Notes: generated from the letters alone by a model not told the origin. Positions 15,046 to 23,994 are shown, counted from the stretch's first letter. The stretch: DNA of 64,000 bases from Nocardia goodfellowii (GCF_017875645.1 NZ_JAGGMR010000001.1:6076001-6140000), one strand, 5' to 3'. Numbers and translations: made by a program.

Positions 15046-15605
15046 CGCACGCTCCCGGCGCCGAGCCGGGCCAGCAGCTCGTCGACGGCGCGATGGGCGC
15101 GTTCCCGCTCGACGGGACGGTCCAGCAGCAGTGCTTCGACCACCAGCGGAGAAACGACGGACAGGGCCGCCTCCTCCACGTCGGCCACCCCGAGCGCGGT
15201 GAGTGCGGTGCGGAAAGGTCCGAGCAGGTCGTTGACGTAGCGGTGCCGCAGTTCGGTACACGACGGATCGGCCGAGGAGGCCTTGACCAGCGCCCGCAGG
15301 AACGCCGCAACGGGCTTGTCGCGCAATCGATCACAGAGCAGATCGGTTTCGGCGTGCAAGTCGGCCGCCAGATCACCGCTGGGCTCCGGCGATTCGTGCG
15401 GCGCCACCGCGATGAGCGCGGCGAGGAAGTCGCGCGGCGTCGGCCAGTGCCGGTAGATGGTCGTCCGCGCGACCCCGGTCACGGCATGCAGCCGCTGCGG
15501 CGTCAGCGCGGCCGCCCCCTCGGTCAGCAGCAGCTCCAATGCCGCTGTCAGCACGATGTTTTCGGTGTCGGCGGCAGGCCCCGCCGGACGGCCCGGTCTG
15601 GTCAT
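15042..15605 (-). CDS. TetR-family transcriptional regulator
   Basis: 187 residues: an N-terminal helix-turn-helix (TAALELLLTEGAAALTPQRL, then GVARTTIYRHWPTPRDFLAAL, about residues 15-65) and a ligand-binding helical C-terminus. It is divergent from the cupin gene at 15688; the 82-base gap holds a nested palindrome that is a good operator for control of both genes. It is co-transcribed with the isomerase-like copy 2. The ligand is unknown. Its operator does not resemble the GTTTC-N7-GAAAC sites, so another regulator probably controls the main operon. Confidence 0.85.
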   Translation of the reverse strand: MTRPGRPAGPAADTENIVLTAALELLLTEGAAALTPQRLHAVTGVARTTIYRHWPTPRDFLAALIAVAPHESPEPSGDLAADLHAETDLLCDRLRDKPVAAFLRALVKASSADPSCTELRHRYVNDLLGPFRTALTALGVADVEEAALSVVSPLVVEALLLDRPVERERAHRAVDELLARLGAGSVR

Positions 15606-15614
15606 GACAATTTA

Positions 15615-15660
15615 CGATACACCTTGTCTTGCTTATTGATAAGCACTACATTCTGTATCG
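15615..15660. promoter_or_regulatory. Nested palindromic operator between TetR and cupin genes
   Basis: An inner palindrome TGCTTAT-TG-ATAAGCA (15630-15645) and an outer inverted repeat CGATACA (15615-15621) / TGTATCG (15654-15660) share the same dyad axis (15637/15638). This is typical of a site taken by one large or two cooperating TetR dimers. Confidence 0.8.
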
Positions 15661-15687
15661 CATATATTGCTTCTCCGAGGAGGACCG

Positions 15688-16581
15688 ATGCGTCCACATG
15701 TAGAACTCATCGACGAAAAAGACCTGATCGAGCACGTAGCCGAATTCGAGCAGGCCACCGGAAACGCGGTGCAGCGCAACCTCAGCTACGACGAGGAGGA
15801 CGGCTCCGCGTCCCTCAAAGTCCGCTTCACCAGCGACTGGTCCCGTCCCGCCGGTGTGCATCACGCCGACACCGAATGGTTCGTGCTGACCGGTCAGGTC
15901 ACCATCGGGGACACGGTCCTCGGCCCGGAGGGCTTCTGGATGGCGCCGAAAGGCGTTCACACACCGTCACTCTCGGTCACCGCGGGCACCGAGATCCTGT
16001 TGTTCCGGGAGCACGGCGACTGGCATTTCGACCTGACCGGCGCCGACCGCGACTTCGTGCGCGCCGACCAGGAATTGATCGTCCGAAACTCCGCCGACAT
16101 GCCGTGGATCGACGTAAAAGACGGCAGCCCCATGCGTTTCGACCTCGGCGGCACTCCCGTCCCGGGCCTCTACATCAAACTCCTGGCCCGGGACGCCGAG
16201 ACCGGCTTCTACACCCGTCTCATCAAAGCGAAACCCGGCTGGCGGGAAGAACCCCTCGCCCACCACCCCTGCTCGGAAGAGGCCTACTGCCTCGCGGGCG
16301 GCTTCGACTATAACTTCGGCACCATGTGGCCCGGCACCTACTTCTGGCGTCCCGCCCTGATCCGGCACGGCGACTTCACCGCCGATGCCGACCAGGGCTG
16401 CACCTGGCTCGTCCGCTCCGACGCCGACCTGGTCGACTGGTACACCGACAACGCGCGAGTCGTGATGTCCGGCGATCCCACCAACTGGGGCCCGGAATAC
16501 CCGCACAGCCTGTCCCCGCGCTTCGTCGAGCCGGTCCGCTCCCGCTCCATCGGAACCTGGGCCGACCCCGCTTACCAATAG
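15688..16581 (+). CDS. Double-cupin protein (DUF4437-like)
   Basis: 297 residues with two cupin barrels. Domain 1 (about 45-115) contains GVHHADTEWFVLTGQVTIGD, then PEGFWMAPKGVHTP and LFREHGDWHFD; domain 2 (about 160-260) contains EEPLAHHPCSEEAYCLAGGFD and IRHGDFTADADQG. His/Glu ligands for a metal are visible in both. Start chosen at 15688, 6 bases after GAGGAGGACC. Possible roles are a dioxygenase, isomerase or sensing protein; no substrate can be named. Control by the divergent TetR is likely. It is the last gene that seems tied to the tetrapyrrole-type locus. Confidence 0.75.
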   Translation: MRPHVELIDEKDLIEHVAEFEQATGNAVQRNLSYDEEDGSASLKVRFTSDWSRPAGVHHADTEWFVLTGQVTIGDTVLGPEGFWMAPKGVHTPSLSVTAGTEILLFREHGDWHFDLTGADRDFVRADQELIVRNSADMPWIDVKDGSPMRFDLGGTPVPGLYIKLLARDAETGFYTRLIKAKPGWREEPLAHHPCSEEAYCLAGGFDYNFGTMWPGTYFWRPALIRHGDFTADADQGCTWLVRSDADLVDWYTDNARVVMSGDPTNWGPEYPHSLSPRFVEPVRSRSIGTWADPAYQ

Positions 16582-16593
16582 TCCCCACGGGAT

Positions 16594-18150
16594 TCAGCGA
16601 ACGGTGACTACCCGGTTGTGCCATCCGGTCGATCCGCTCGGAAACGGCGCGGCGCGCTGCTCGGTCTGCGCCGCGCCCGCGCGGTCGACGGCCCGGACCC
16701 GCAGTGTGTGGGTGCCGGGCGTCGCCCGCCAGCGCCATGTCCACTGCCGCCAGGTGTCGGTGGAGTACTCCGCCGCGAGATCCGCGGCCTGCCAAGGCTC
16801 GTCATCGACCCGCACCTGCACCGCGGCGATCCCGCGCCGCTGCGCCCAGGCGACGCCCGCGACCACGACCACGCCCGCGGCGACGGTGGCGAAAGCGGCG
16901 GGCACGTCGATCCGCGACGCCGTCTTGATGGGCGCGCGATCGGCCCAGCCGCGCTCGGTCCAGTAGGCGGTGGCCCGATCGAACCGGGTCACCTCCAAGT
17001 CGACGACCCACTTGGTCGCCGAAACATACCCGTACAGACCCGGGACGATCAGGCGCGCCGGATAGCCGTGCTCAATGGGCAGCGCCGCGCCGTTCATGCC
17101 CACCGCCAGGAGCGCGTCACGACCATCCGTGACCGCGGACAGCGGTGTGCCGGCGGTGAATCCGTCCACGCTGCGCGACAGCAGCATGTCCGCATCCGGC
17201 CGTATCCCGGCCTCGCCGAGCAGTTCGGCGAGCGGATAGCCCAGCCAGCGTGCCGTGCCCACGAGATCGCCGCCGACCTCGTTCGATACGCAGGTGAGCG
17301 TCACCAGGCGCTCGACCGCCGGGCGCCGGGCAAGTTCGTCGACATCGAGGATCAGCGGGCGATCCACCATGCCGTGGATCCGCAACCGCCACTCCGCACT
17401 GGGCAACGCGGGCAGTCGCAGTGCCGTGTCGACACGGTAGAACCGGTCGTTCGCGGTCACGAAGGAGGTCAGACCCTCGACTTGCGGCGTGACCTCCGGT
17501 GCTATCGCCGCCATCGGACTGTCCGTGCGCGGCAATCGGAAGCGGGCACGATCGGCCACTACGTCGTACCAGCGCGCCGAAAGCGCCCGCGCCGCGGTGG
17601 CCGAAACCACGACCACCGCACCGACGCTCATCGCCGTGACCAAGAACCTGCGCCGGGACGGCTCGGTGCCGGGAGAACGCAGAGCCGGTGTGCCCGTCAG
17701 CAACAGCCGCAGCGCGACGATGCCCGCCAGGACGCCCACCACGGTCGGCACGACGAACCACACTGTGGCCGTGGGCCGTTGCAGCGCCGCCCCGGCGGTG
17801 ACGACCCCCAGCACCACGAACAAGGCGCTGCCCAAGGGCCGCCTGCGTTCGAGCAACCCTGAGGCCACCGCACCGAGCAACATCACCGCCGCCATCGACA
17901 CGAACAACGCGTGTTTGTCGTGCGCACCGAAGCGCCGGATAGCGGCATCCTTCACCTCGTGCGGCGTGTGATCCACCATGGCGGCGCCGAGCGCGAAGAA
18001 CGGCGAGGACGCCGGAGCGATCAGGACGGACACCAGATGGCCGATGCCCAGCACGGTGGCGGCGGCGAGCACCCCCGCCACCGCGGCAGCGCCGCGACCG
18101 AGTCTCGGGGTCCGCGTCCGGGTTTCAGGTGTCCCAGGATCGGTGGTCAT
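16594..18150 (-). CDS. Membrane-anchored sulfite-oxidase-family molybdopterin oxidoreductase
   Basis: About 518 residues. The N-terminus carries some five membrane helices (23-170, including LLGAVASGLLERRRPLG). An Arg-rich loop (SRRRFLVTAMSVGAVVVVSAT) leads to the periplasmic molybdopterin domain with the Mo-ligating Cys in LVTLTCVSNEVGGDLVG and cofactor-binding segments GYPARLIVPGLYGY and ATKWVVDLEV. A C-terminal Ig-like dimerisation domain (about 430-518) ends TGWHNRVVTVR. The family oxidises sulfite or reduces S/N-oxides; the electron acceptor is unknown. Start chosen at the ATG (18150); a GTG at 18162 directly after the fasciclin stop is also possible. It is co-transcribed with the fasciclin lipoprotein and probably under SigK. 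Confidence 0.85.
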   Translation of the reverse strand: MTTDPGTPETRTRTPRLGRGAAAVAGVLAAATVLGIGHLVSVLIAPASSPFFALGAAMVDHTPHEVKDAAIRRFGAHDKHALFVSMAAVMLLGAVASGLLERRRPLGSALFVVLGVVTAGAALQRPTATVWFVVPTVVGVLAGIVALRLLLTGTPALRSPGTEPSRRRFLVTAMSVGAVVVVSATAARALSARWYDVVADRARFRLPRTDSPMAAIAPEVTPQVEGLTSFVTANDRFYRVDTALRLPALPSAEWRLRIHGMVDRPLILDVDELARRPAVERLVTLTCVSNEVGGDLVGTARWLGYPLAELLGEAGIRPDADMLLSRSVDGFTAGTPLSAVTDGRDALLAVGMNGAALPIEHGYPARLIVPGLYGYVSATKWVVDLEVTRFDRATAYWTERGWADRAPIKTASRIDVPAAFATVAAGVVVVAGVAWAQRRGIAAVQVRVDDEPWQAADLAAEYSTDTWRQWTWRWRATPGTHTLRVRAVDRAGAAQTEQRAAPFPSGSTGWHNRVVTVR

Positions 18151-18162
18151 CGAACGATCCAC

Positions 18163-18810
18163 TCAGGCCGGCGGCATGAGCACGGAGTCGATCAGGTAGA
18201 CCGTGGCGTTCGCGGTCTGCACGCCGCCGCAGATGACCGAGGCGTCGGCGACCTTGATGGTGTCGCCGGAACGGGTGACCGTCACCTCGCCGCCCTGGAC
18301 CGTCTTCTGGGTACCCGCGATCTGATCCGGCGCGATCCGACCCGGGACGACGTGGTAGGTCAAAATCTTTGTGAGGGTGGCCGAATCGGTCTTCAGCGCA
18401 TCGACGGTGCCGGCCGGGATCTTCGCGAAGGCCGCGTCGACCGGCGCGAAGACGGTGAACTGTCCGCCGTTGAGCGTGTCGACGAGGTTGACCTGCGGGT
18501 TCAGCTTCCCGGATACCGCCGACACCAACGTGGTGAGCAGCGGGTTGTTGGAGGCCGCCACCGCCACCGGATCTTGAGCCATACCGCGCACCGAACCCGC
18601 GCCGGTGGGCACCTGCTGTGCGTAGTCCTTGCATCCCGGTCCGACCGGATCCCCGGCGGACGTCGCCGGCATGGGCGTCGCGGAGGTGGCGGGCATGGAC
18701 GAGGACGTCGGCCCGGAATTCGATTCGGTGTCGCTGGAGCAGGCGCTCAGGCCCGCGACGGAAGCCGCCGCGACGATGGCTACCGAGGTGATGCGAGAGA
18801 AGAGTTTCAT
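18163..18810 (-). CDS. Fasciclin-domain lipoprotein (MPT70/MPT83-like)
   Basis: 215 residues: a lipoprotein signal with lipobox LSACSS (Cys24), a Ser/Thr/Pro/Met linker ([12 protein letters not shown]), and one fasciclin (FAS1) domain with [20 protein letters not shown], then [20 protein letters not shown] and TYHVVPGRI. This is the same order as mycobacterial MPT83/MPT70, abundant surface antigens controlled by SigK. The start has GAGG upstream. It faces the sigK-rskA pair across a 431-base gap, supporting SigK control. FAS1 domains mediate adhesion; here it may also be functionally tied to the molybdoenzyme behind it. Confidence 0.9.
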   Translation of the reverse strand: MKLFSRITSVAIVAAASVAGLSACSSDTESNSGPTSSSMPATSATPMPATSAGDPVGPGCKDYAQQVPTGAGSVRGMAQDPVAVAASNNPLLTTLVSAVSGKLNPQVNLVDTLNGGQFTVFAPVDAAFAKIPAGTVDALKTDSATLTKILTYHVVPGRIAPDQIAGTQKTVQGGEVTVTRSGDTIKVADASVICGGVQTANATVYLIDSVLMPPA

Positions 18811-19241
18811 GATCGTTCCTCTGCGGGGGCGGCCCGGCTGGGCCGCGGTGAATGGGTGGATCAGGTATCGAGGAGGGGCACCGGCCGAAGTCGGGGTGGT
18901 GGTTCGGCCGGTGACCCTCCTGCCATGGGGCGGCTCGGCCCCTTCCGGCGCTTCGACGTATCCGATGCGCGCCGCAAGGGCTTCGCGCCCCACGGCGCGC
19001 AGGTTTGGTCTCGCAGCGAGAAATCTTCGAATCGGCGACCCGCGAGAAAACTTCGCCGGTAGACCAAACCCGAGCGCACGGCGTATCGAAGTGGAGGTAT
19101 GCGATCACCCTTCGTGCCCCTCGACCGACCGAGCCGCCGTGCCGATCGGAGCTGTCCCCGGCCGAGTTCATGGTGACCGGGCCGCGCGCTGTGGTGAGCG
19201 CCGTAGCATCGCTGGTACCTCAACTTACGGAGACACAGCGC
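18811..19241. promoter_or_regulatory. Divergent control region between fasciclin and sigK genes, with long inverted repeat
   Basis: There is no convincing gene in these 431 bases. The perfect inverted repeat GGTTTGGTCT (19002-19011) / AGACCAAACC (19061-19070) brackets two imperfect direct repeats, GCGAGAAATCTTCG (19016-19029) and GCGAGAAAACTTCG (19042-19055). Divergent promoters read by the same sigma factor would give such symmetry. I could not place -35/-10 boxes with confidence. Confidence 0.6.
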
Positions 19242-19892
19242 ATGGCGGATGAACGCCGCATCCTGTCGCTCGCCCTGGACCGGACAGTCGATCCGGCCGC
19301 CTGCCCGACCGATCGTCCGGCGCCCGACCCGGAGGCCGCTCGCAGGCTCGCGGAGTTGCTACGCCGCGTCGCCGACGCCGACCGGGACGCGTTCACCCAG
19401 TTCTATCGCTCGACGCACGACCGGGTATTCGGTCTGGCGCTACGCGTACTGCGCCGGCCCACCGCCGCCGAGGAGATCACCCAGGAGGTGTACCTCTATG
19501 TGTGGAACACCGCCGCGCAGTACGACAGCCGGTTGGCCAGCCCGATCGGATGGCTGATGATGCTCACCCACCGCCGCGCCGTGGACCGGGTCCGCACCGA
19601 ATCCTCCGCTACCACAAGAGATCTCGCCTACGGCCATCGGCACTTGGGCCGCGACCACGATATCGTCGCCGAGACCGTCACCCAGCGCTCGGACGAACGC
19701 GCCGTCGTGGCATGCCTGGGCACGCTCACCGACACCCAGCGCGAAACCGTCGCACTCGCCTACTACGGCGGTCGCACCTACGCCGAAGTGGCCACGCACC
19801 TGGGTATTCCGCTCAACACCGTCAAGACCCGCATCCGCGACGGTCTCAAACGTCTGCAGAACTGTCTGACCGGATCGGTGCGCGATGCCTGA
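19242..19892 (+). CDS. sigK: ECF sigma factor, SigK-like
   Basis: 216 residues with sigma region 2 (FTQFYRSTHDRVFGLALRVL, EITQEVYLYVWNTA) and region 4 (LTDTQRETVALAYYGGRTYAEVATHLGIPLNTVKTRI) typical of group 4 sigma factors. The order sigK-rskA, an 8-base overlap with the anti-sigma gene and the neighbouring MPT83-like target point to SigK rather than another ECF factor. Start at 19242 because GGAG lies 9 bases upstream; the frame is open further upstream (to 19005) without a good site. In mycobacteria SigK is released when RskA is cleaved at the membrane and drives mpt70/mpt83 and related genes. Confidence 0.85.
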   Translation: MADERRILSLALDRTVDPAACPTDRPAPDPEAARRLAELLRRVADADRDAFTQFYRSTHDRVFGLALRVLRRPTAAEEITQEVYLYVWNTAAQYDSRLASPIGWLMMLTHRRAVDRVRTESSATTRDLAYGHRHLGRDHDIVAETVTQRSDERAVVACLGTLTDTQRETVALAYYGGRTYAEVATHLGIPLNTVKTRIRDGLKRLQNCLTGSVRDA

Positions 19893-20604
19893 CATCCATT
19901 CGCACCACGACCTGCTCGACCTCGCGTATCCCTATGCCCTCTACGCCCTGTCCGAGGAGGACCGGCGCGCCGTCGAGCACATGCTGGACCACGCCGAGGA
20001 AGCGACCGCCGCCACGTTCCGCGCGACCGTTCGCGACCTGCGGGAAACACTCGCCGCCATGACCGTCGTGGATGCCGTTCCCGCCCCGCCGAATGTCGAG
20101 GAATCGCTGTTGCGCGCGCTCGACACCCAGCTCGCGGGTGCGCGCACATCCGCACCCGCGCGGGGCCGCAAACGCTGGGTCGCGGCGGCCGCGGCCGTCG
20201 CGATCGTCATCGGCGTCGGTGGCGGAATCACGGTGTACCGCAGCCAATCTCCCGATCCCGGTGCGGTGACGACCGAGCAGGTCCTCGCGCAGACCGACGT
20301 CCGCACCAAGACCGCGGCGGTCGCCGGTGGCGGCACCATCACCGTCTACACGTCCCGGGAGCTGGGCGCGGCGGTCGTCTCCTTCGACGCCGTACCGGCG
20401 CCGCCGCCCGAGCACACCTATCAGCTGTGGCTGATCGCCGAGGCCGATCAGGTCCGGTCGGGCGGCGTCGTGGACACCTTGCCCAGCAGCCGCGCGCCGA
20501 TGCTCATGCGGTTCGGCGACGCCGACCAGCTGGCGGTGTCGGTCGAACCGGCGGGCGGTTCGCTCGCACCGACCACTCCGCCGGTTGTCGGCGTACCCCT
20601 GTGA
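19885..20604 (+). CDS. rskA: Anti-sigma-K factor RskA-like
   Basis: 239 residues. The cytoplasmic anti-sigma part (1-90) has LLDLAYPYALYALSEEDRRA and the ATVRDLRETLAAM helix region; there is one membrane helix (WVAAAAAVAIVIGVGGGI, about 96-114) and an extracellular RskA domain (about 120-239) with YQLWLIAEADQVRSGGVVD and LAVSVEPAGGS. The gene overlaps sigK by 8 bases, so the pair is made together. Regulated proteolysis of RskA is expected to free SigK. The usual ZAS zinc-binding His/Cys motif is weak, as in other RskA proteins. Confidence 0.85.
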   Translation: MPDIHSHHDLLDLAYPYALYALSEEDRRAVEHMLDHAEEATAATFRATVRDLRETLAAMTVVDAVPAPPNVEESLLRALDTQLAGARTSAPARGRKRWVAAAAAVAIVIGVGGGITVYRSQSPDPGAVTTEQVLAQTDVRTKTAAVAGGGTITVYTSRELGAAVVSFDAVPAPPPEHTYQLWLIAEADQVRSGGVVDTLPSSRAPMLMRFGDADQLAVSVEPAGGSLAPTTPPVVGVPL

Positions 20605-20619
20605 GTCGGCAAAACCCGC

Positions 20620-21144
20620 TCAGCTGTTCAAGCGCCAGATCTCGAAATTCAGCGCGGCGGCGAAGGCGGTCCAGAGGAAGTACGGCACCAGCAACGCCGC
20701 CGCGATCCGGCTGTGCCGCAGGAACATCCAGATCGTCACGGCAATGGCGACCAGCAGCACCAGGATCTCGGCGAAGGCGAGTCCACGCAGATCGGACCCG
20801 AAGAACAGCGGTGTCCAGGCGGCGTTGAGGATCAGCTGCACCAGAAAGACCAGGAGCGCCGGGCGTACCGATCGCCAGGGCGCGCCGCGCCACACCAACC
20901 AGGCCGCGACCGCCATGAGGAGGTACAGCACGGTCCACACCGGCCCGAACAACCAGGACGGCGGCGCCCAGCCGGGCTGCGTCAAGCGTTTGTAGTCCTC
21001 GGCGGCGGAGACCGCCGCCAGATTTCCGACGGTGGCGGCCGCGGCTACCAGCACCAGCGCCACGACGAACCCCGCGACCTGAGTGGCCGCGCGGTACCGC
21101 TGGGCGCCCGGAGTTCGATCGGATTGCCGCACATTCTGGTTCAC
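20620..21144 (-). CDS. tspO: TspO/MBR family tetrapyrrole-binding membrane protein
   Basis: 174 residues with five membrane helices and the tryptophan-rich TspO pattern: WAPPSWLFGPVWTVLYLLMA, LILNAAWTPLFFG and PYFLWTAFAAALNFEIWRLN at the end. TspO binds porphyrins and, in some bacteria, breaks down protoporphyrin IX in light. The start is a GTG with GGAGG 5 bases upstream. It lies 25 bases before the MMPL gene end on the same strand. Its presence 5 kb from the chlorophyll-type locus is suggestive, but it lacks the shared operator, so any link is inference. Confidence 0.9.
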   Translation of the reverse strand: MNQNVRQSDRTPGAQRYRAATQVAGFVVALVLVAAAATVGNLAAVSAAEDYKRLTQPGWAPPSWLFGPVWTVLYLLMAVAAWLVWRGAPWRSVRPALLVFLVQLILNAAWTPLFFGSDLRGLAFAEILVLLVAIAVTIWMFLRHSRIAAALLVPYFLWTAFAAALNFEIWRLNS

Positions 21145-21169
21145 GGTTCCTCCTGCGATGTCGTGTGTG

Positions 21170-23275
21170 CTAGCTGTGTGCCGCCACCCGGTCGTCCTCG
21201 ACCGCGCGGTCGTTCGATTTCTCGCGGCCGGTGTCGCCCGGCCACCACACCTTCGCCCCGATCGCACTGAACAGTGCCGGGATGATCACGGTCCGAACCA
21301 CGAAGGTGTCGAGCAGGATTCCCACTCCGACGACGATGCCGAGCTGGGTGAGCGTGATCAGCGGCAGCACGCCCAGCACACAGAAGACGGCCGCGAGCAC
21401 GATGCCGGCACTGGTGATGACCGCGCCCGTGGACGACACCGCGCGCACCATGCCCCACTCGGTGCCGTGGGCGGGCGTCTCCTCACGCGCCCGGGTGACC
21501 AAGAAGATGGTGTAGTCGACGCCCAGCGCGACCAGGAACAGGAACGCGAACAACGGCACGGCGGTATCCATCGCCGGGAAGCCGAACAGGTGCACGCTCA
21601 GCCAGCTCCCGATGCCGAGCGCCGCCAGCGCACTGAGCACCGTGACCGCGACGAGCAGCAGTGCGGCGGGCACGGCGCGCAGCAGGCCGAGCAGGACGGC
21701 GCAGACGGCGGCGAGGATCAGCGGAATGAGCACCAGCCGGTCGCGTCCCGCAGCGGTGCGGCTGTCGAGGGCCTGCGCGTCGTTGCCGCCGACCAGCGCC
21801 TCGGCCTCGGGCCGGGAGTCCAGTCGCGTGCGGAGGGATTCGACGATCCGGAACGCCCGATCCGAGCCCGGCTCGGCGTCGAGGAGCACGGTCCAGCGCG
21901 CCCAGCCGGTCGGTGACGTCCCCGTCGGGGTCGCTCGAACCACGCCCGGGGTGCTCGAGATGAGATCGGTGAGACCGGGCGCGGCGGAGGCGCGCGCGAC
22001 GATCTGCGCCGGGTCGGCCGATCCGGCGGGGAAATGCGCTGCGAGCGTGTCGAATCCGGTGACCGACTCGGCTCGCACCCGGAACTGCTCGGTCTGTGAC
22101 AGACCCACGTCGACGGTGAACAGGCCCAGCACGCAGATCAGCAGCCCAGCCACCGTCACACCAGCGACCCGCACCGGTCGGGCGATGACCCGGGTCGCGA
22201 CCGCGTGCCAGACGCCCTGTTCGGCGAGATCCTGATCGTCCGAGGCTGGGATATAGGGCCAGAACACTTTTCGGCCGCACAGTGCCAGGGCGGCCGGTAG
22301 TCCGACGAGCGCGAAGAGCAGGGCGATCACCAAACCCGCCGCGGCGAACACGCCGAGACTGCGTGTACTCGGGACCGACGCCAGCACCAGTATCAGCAGG
22401 GCCATGACCACTGTGAGATTACTGGCCACGATCGCGGGACCGGCGCGACGCACCGCGCGACGCAACGCCCGCCGATGGTCGGTGTCGCGATGCAGTTCGT
22501 CCCGGTATCGCGAGATCAGCAGCAACGCGTAGTTGGTGCCGGCGCCGAAGACCAGCACGCTGGTGATGCCCGAGGTCGAGCCGTCGAAGGTGATGTCGGT
22601 CAACCGGGACAGCCCGGTGCCCGCCGCGTTCGCGACGCGGTCGGCCAGGCCGATGATCAGCAAAGGCAGCAACCACAGGATCGGCGACCGGTAGGTCACG
22701 ATCAGCAGCACGGCCACCACCGCCGCGGTCACCGCCAGCAAGGTCACGTCCGCGCCGGAAAACGAGTCGGCGATATCGGCGGCGAAGGCCGGGCCGCCGG
22801 TGATCTCCACGGTCAGTTCGGCGGGCAGGCCGGCGCGCGCGGCTGCTCGCACGCGCTCGACCAGTTCGGTCAGCGCGGTGCCGCTCGACTTCCCGGAGAT
22901 CGGCACCTGCCCGAGCACCGCCGCGCCGTCCGGCGCCGCGACGAGCTGGTTCGGGGCGGGCCCGGCACCGGCTGCCTCGGCCGCGCGCGTCACCGCCGCG
23001 GCGGCGGCCTGCCGGTCCGACTGGCCCAGTTGACCGCCATCGGACCGGGTCACCACGGCGATCACCGAGGCCGCGCCCGCGTCCGGGAATTCGTCCAGCA
23101 CCTGCTCGATACGCGTCGACTGCGCGTTGTCGGGCAGCGATTTCGGTGATTCACCGGCGGCATCGTTTCCGCCCGCACCTCCGATTATCGCCAGCGCGAT
23201 GGCGAGGAGCACCAGCAGTAGCGCCCACGACCTGCGATGCGTAACGACAGCTCCGTACCGATCCCAGATACTCAC
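21170..23275 (-). CDS. MMPL-family RND-type transporter
   Basis: 701 residues with two repeated halves, each with one membrane helix, a large extracellular loop and five helices (11-12 in total): WALLLVLLAIALAIIGG at the N-terminus; VTLLAVTAAVVAVLLIVTYR and FGAGTNYALLLISRYRDEL in half 1; FLFLVALGVDYTIFLVTRAR in half 2. The GxxxDY signature (GVDYTIFL; degenerate GTNYALLL in half 1) places it in the MmpL/YdfJ group, which exports lipids or drugs using the proton gradient. Starts at GTG. It is divergent from a MarR gene with a short palindrome between, so MarR-repressed efflux is likely. Continuing into tspO suggests one transcript. Confidence 0.9.
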   Translation of the reverse strand: MSIWDRYGAVVTHRRSWALLLVLLAIALAIIGGAGGNDAAGESPKSLPDNAQSTRIEQVLDEFPDAGAASVIAVVTRSDGGQLGQSDRQAAAAAVTRAAEAAGAGPAPNQLVAAPDGAAVLGQVPISGKSSGTALTELVERVRAAARAGLPAELTVEITGGPAFAADIADSFSGADVTLLAVTAAVVAVLLIVTYRSPILWLLPLLIIGLADRVANAAGTGLSRLTDITFDGSTSGITSVLVFGAGTNYALLLISRYRDELHRDTDHRRALRRAVRRAGPAIVASNLTVVMALLILVLASVPSTRSLGVFAAAGLVIALLFALVGLPAALALCGRKVFWPYIPASDDQDLAEQGVWHAVATRVIARPVRVAGVTVAGLLICVLGLFTVDVGLSQTEQFRVRAESVTGFDTLAAHFPAGSADPAQIVARASAAPGLTDLISSTPGVVRATPTGTSPTGWARWTVLLDAEPGSDRAFRIVESLRTRLDSRPEAEALVGGNDAQALDSRTAAGRDRLVLIPLILAAVCAVLLGLLRAVPAALLLVAVTVLSALAALGIGSWLSVHLFGFPAMDTAVPLFAFLFLVALGVDYTIFLVTRAREETPAHGTEWGMVRAVSSTGAVITSAGIVLAAVFCVLGVLPLITLTQLGIVVGVGILLDTFVVRTVIIPALFSAIGAKVWWPGDTGREKSNDRAVEDDRVAAHS

Positions 23276-23295
23276 ATCTTCGAATGTTTCATATT

Positions 23296-23308
23296 CTTAA
23301 ATATTAAG
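23296..23308. promoter_or_regulatory. Palindrome between MMPL and MarR genes
   Basis: CTTAA-ATA-TTAAG, AT-rich in a GC-rich setting, 21 bases upstream of the MMPL start and 37 upstream of the MarR start. It has the size and place of a MarR operator and may overlap a -10 element. Confidence 0.65.
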
Positions 23309-23344
23309 CAACAGAGAGATCGAGCCGAGGACTACGCTATCGCG

Positions 23345-23860
23345 GTGACCGACAACGACCAGAACGCCACCACGCCCCGTGCCGACACCGGCCCGGAACG
23401 CGCGACGCTGGAGACGGAAATCGGCGCCGACCTGCGCGCACTGACCGCGGTCTCGGAACAGCTCGGACATGTCTTCGCGCGATCGAACAACCTGCGGCCC
23501 AACGATTTCCGGGCGTTGCTGCACATCGCCACGGCCGAGTTCGCCGACCGCCCGCTCACCGCCGGCCAGCTCGGCGGGTTGATGGGAATGTCCTCGGCGG
23601 CGGTGACCTACCTGGTGGAGCGACTGATCGAATCGGGCCACCTGCGTCGCGGGGCCGACCCGCGCGACCGCCGCCGGGTGCTCCTGTTCCACGACGCTCC
23701 CGGCCGCGCCGCCGCCGAGGACTTCTTCATTCCGATCGGCCAGCGCACCCGCGCGGCCACCGCCCAGTTCTCCGATGCGGAACTATCCGCCGCGCACCGG
23801 GTGCTGACCGCGATCACCGCGGCCTTGCGTACCCACCTCGACGAAGTAAGCGGCCGCTGA
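23345..23860 (+). CDS. MarR-family transcriptional regulator
   Basis: 171 residues with a winged helix (about 60-125): LRPNDFRALLHIATAEF, TAGQLGGLMGMSSAAVTYLV and the wing RRGADPRDRRRVLLF containing the conserved DxRxRR arginine motif. Start chosen at the GTG of VTDNDQN; the frame is open upstream to 23237 but would overlap the divergent MMPL start. It probably represses its own gene and the MMPL exporter from the CTTAA palindrome. The ligand is unknown. Confidence 0.85.
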   Translation: MTDNDQNATTPRADTGPERATLETEIGADLRALTAVSEQLGHVFARSNNLRPNDFRALLHIATAEFADRPLTAGQLGGLMGMSSAAVTYLVERLIESGHLRRGADPRDRRRVLLFHDAPGRAAAEDFFIPIGQRTRAATAQFSDAELSAAHRVLTAITAALRTHLDEVSGR

Positions 23861-23910
23861 GAGTCGCTGCGATTTCATGAATCTCCCGCGGGTTCAGCAG
23901 AAGACGGTTG

Positions 23911-23931
23911 TATGGGACTCAGGGTCCCATA
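23911..23931. promoter_or_regulatory. Palindromic operator before the diiron oxygenase
   Basis: Perfect arms TATGGGAC (23911-23918) and GTCCCATA (23924-23931) around TCAGG; the right arm runs into TATATCC, a possible -10. Likely target of a TetR-type regulator, perhaps the convergent one at 25003. Confidence 0.7.
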
Positions 23932-23994
23932 TATCCTCGGAAGTGATGCACCGACCGCTCGGCTACGCCGGTCGGCCCGAACGAGGAGATATCG

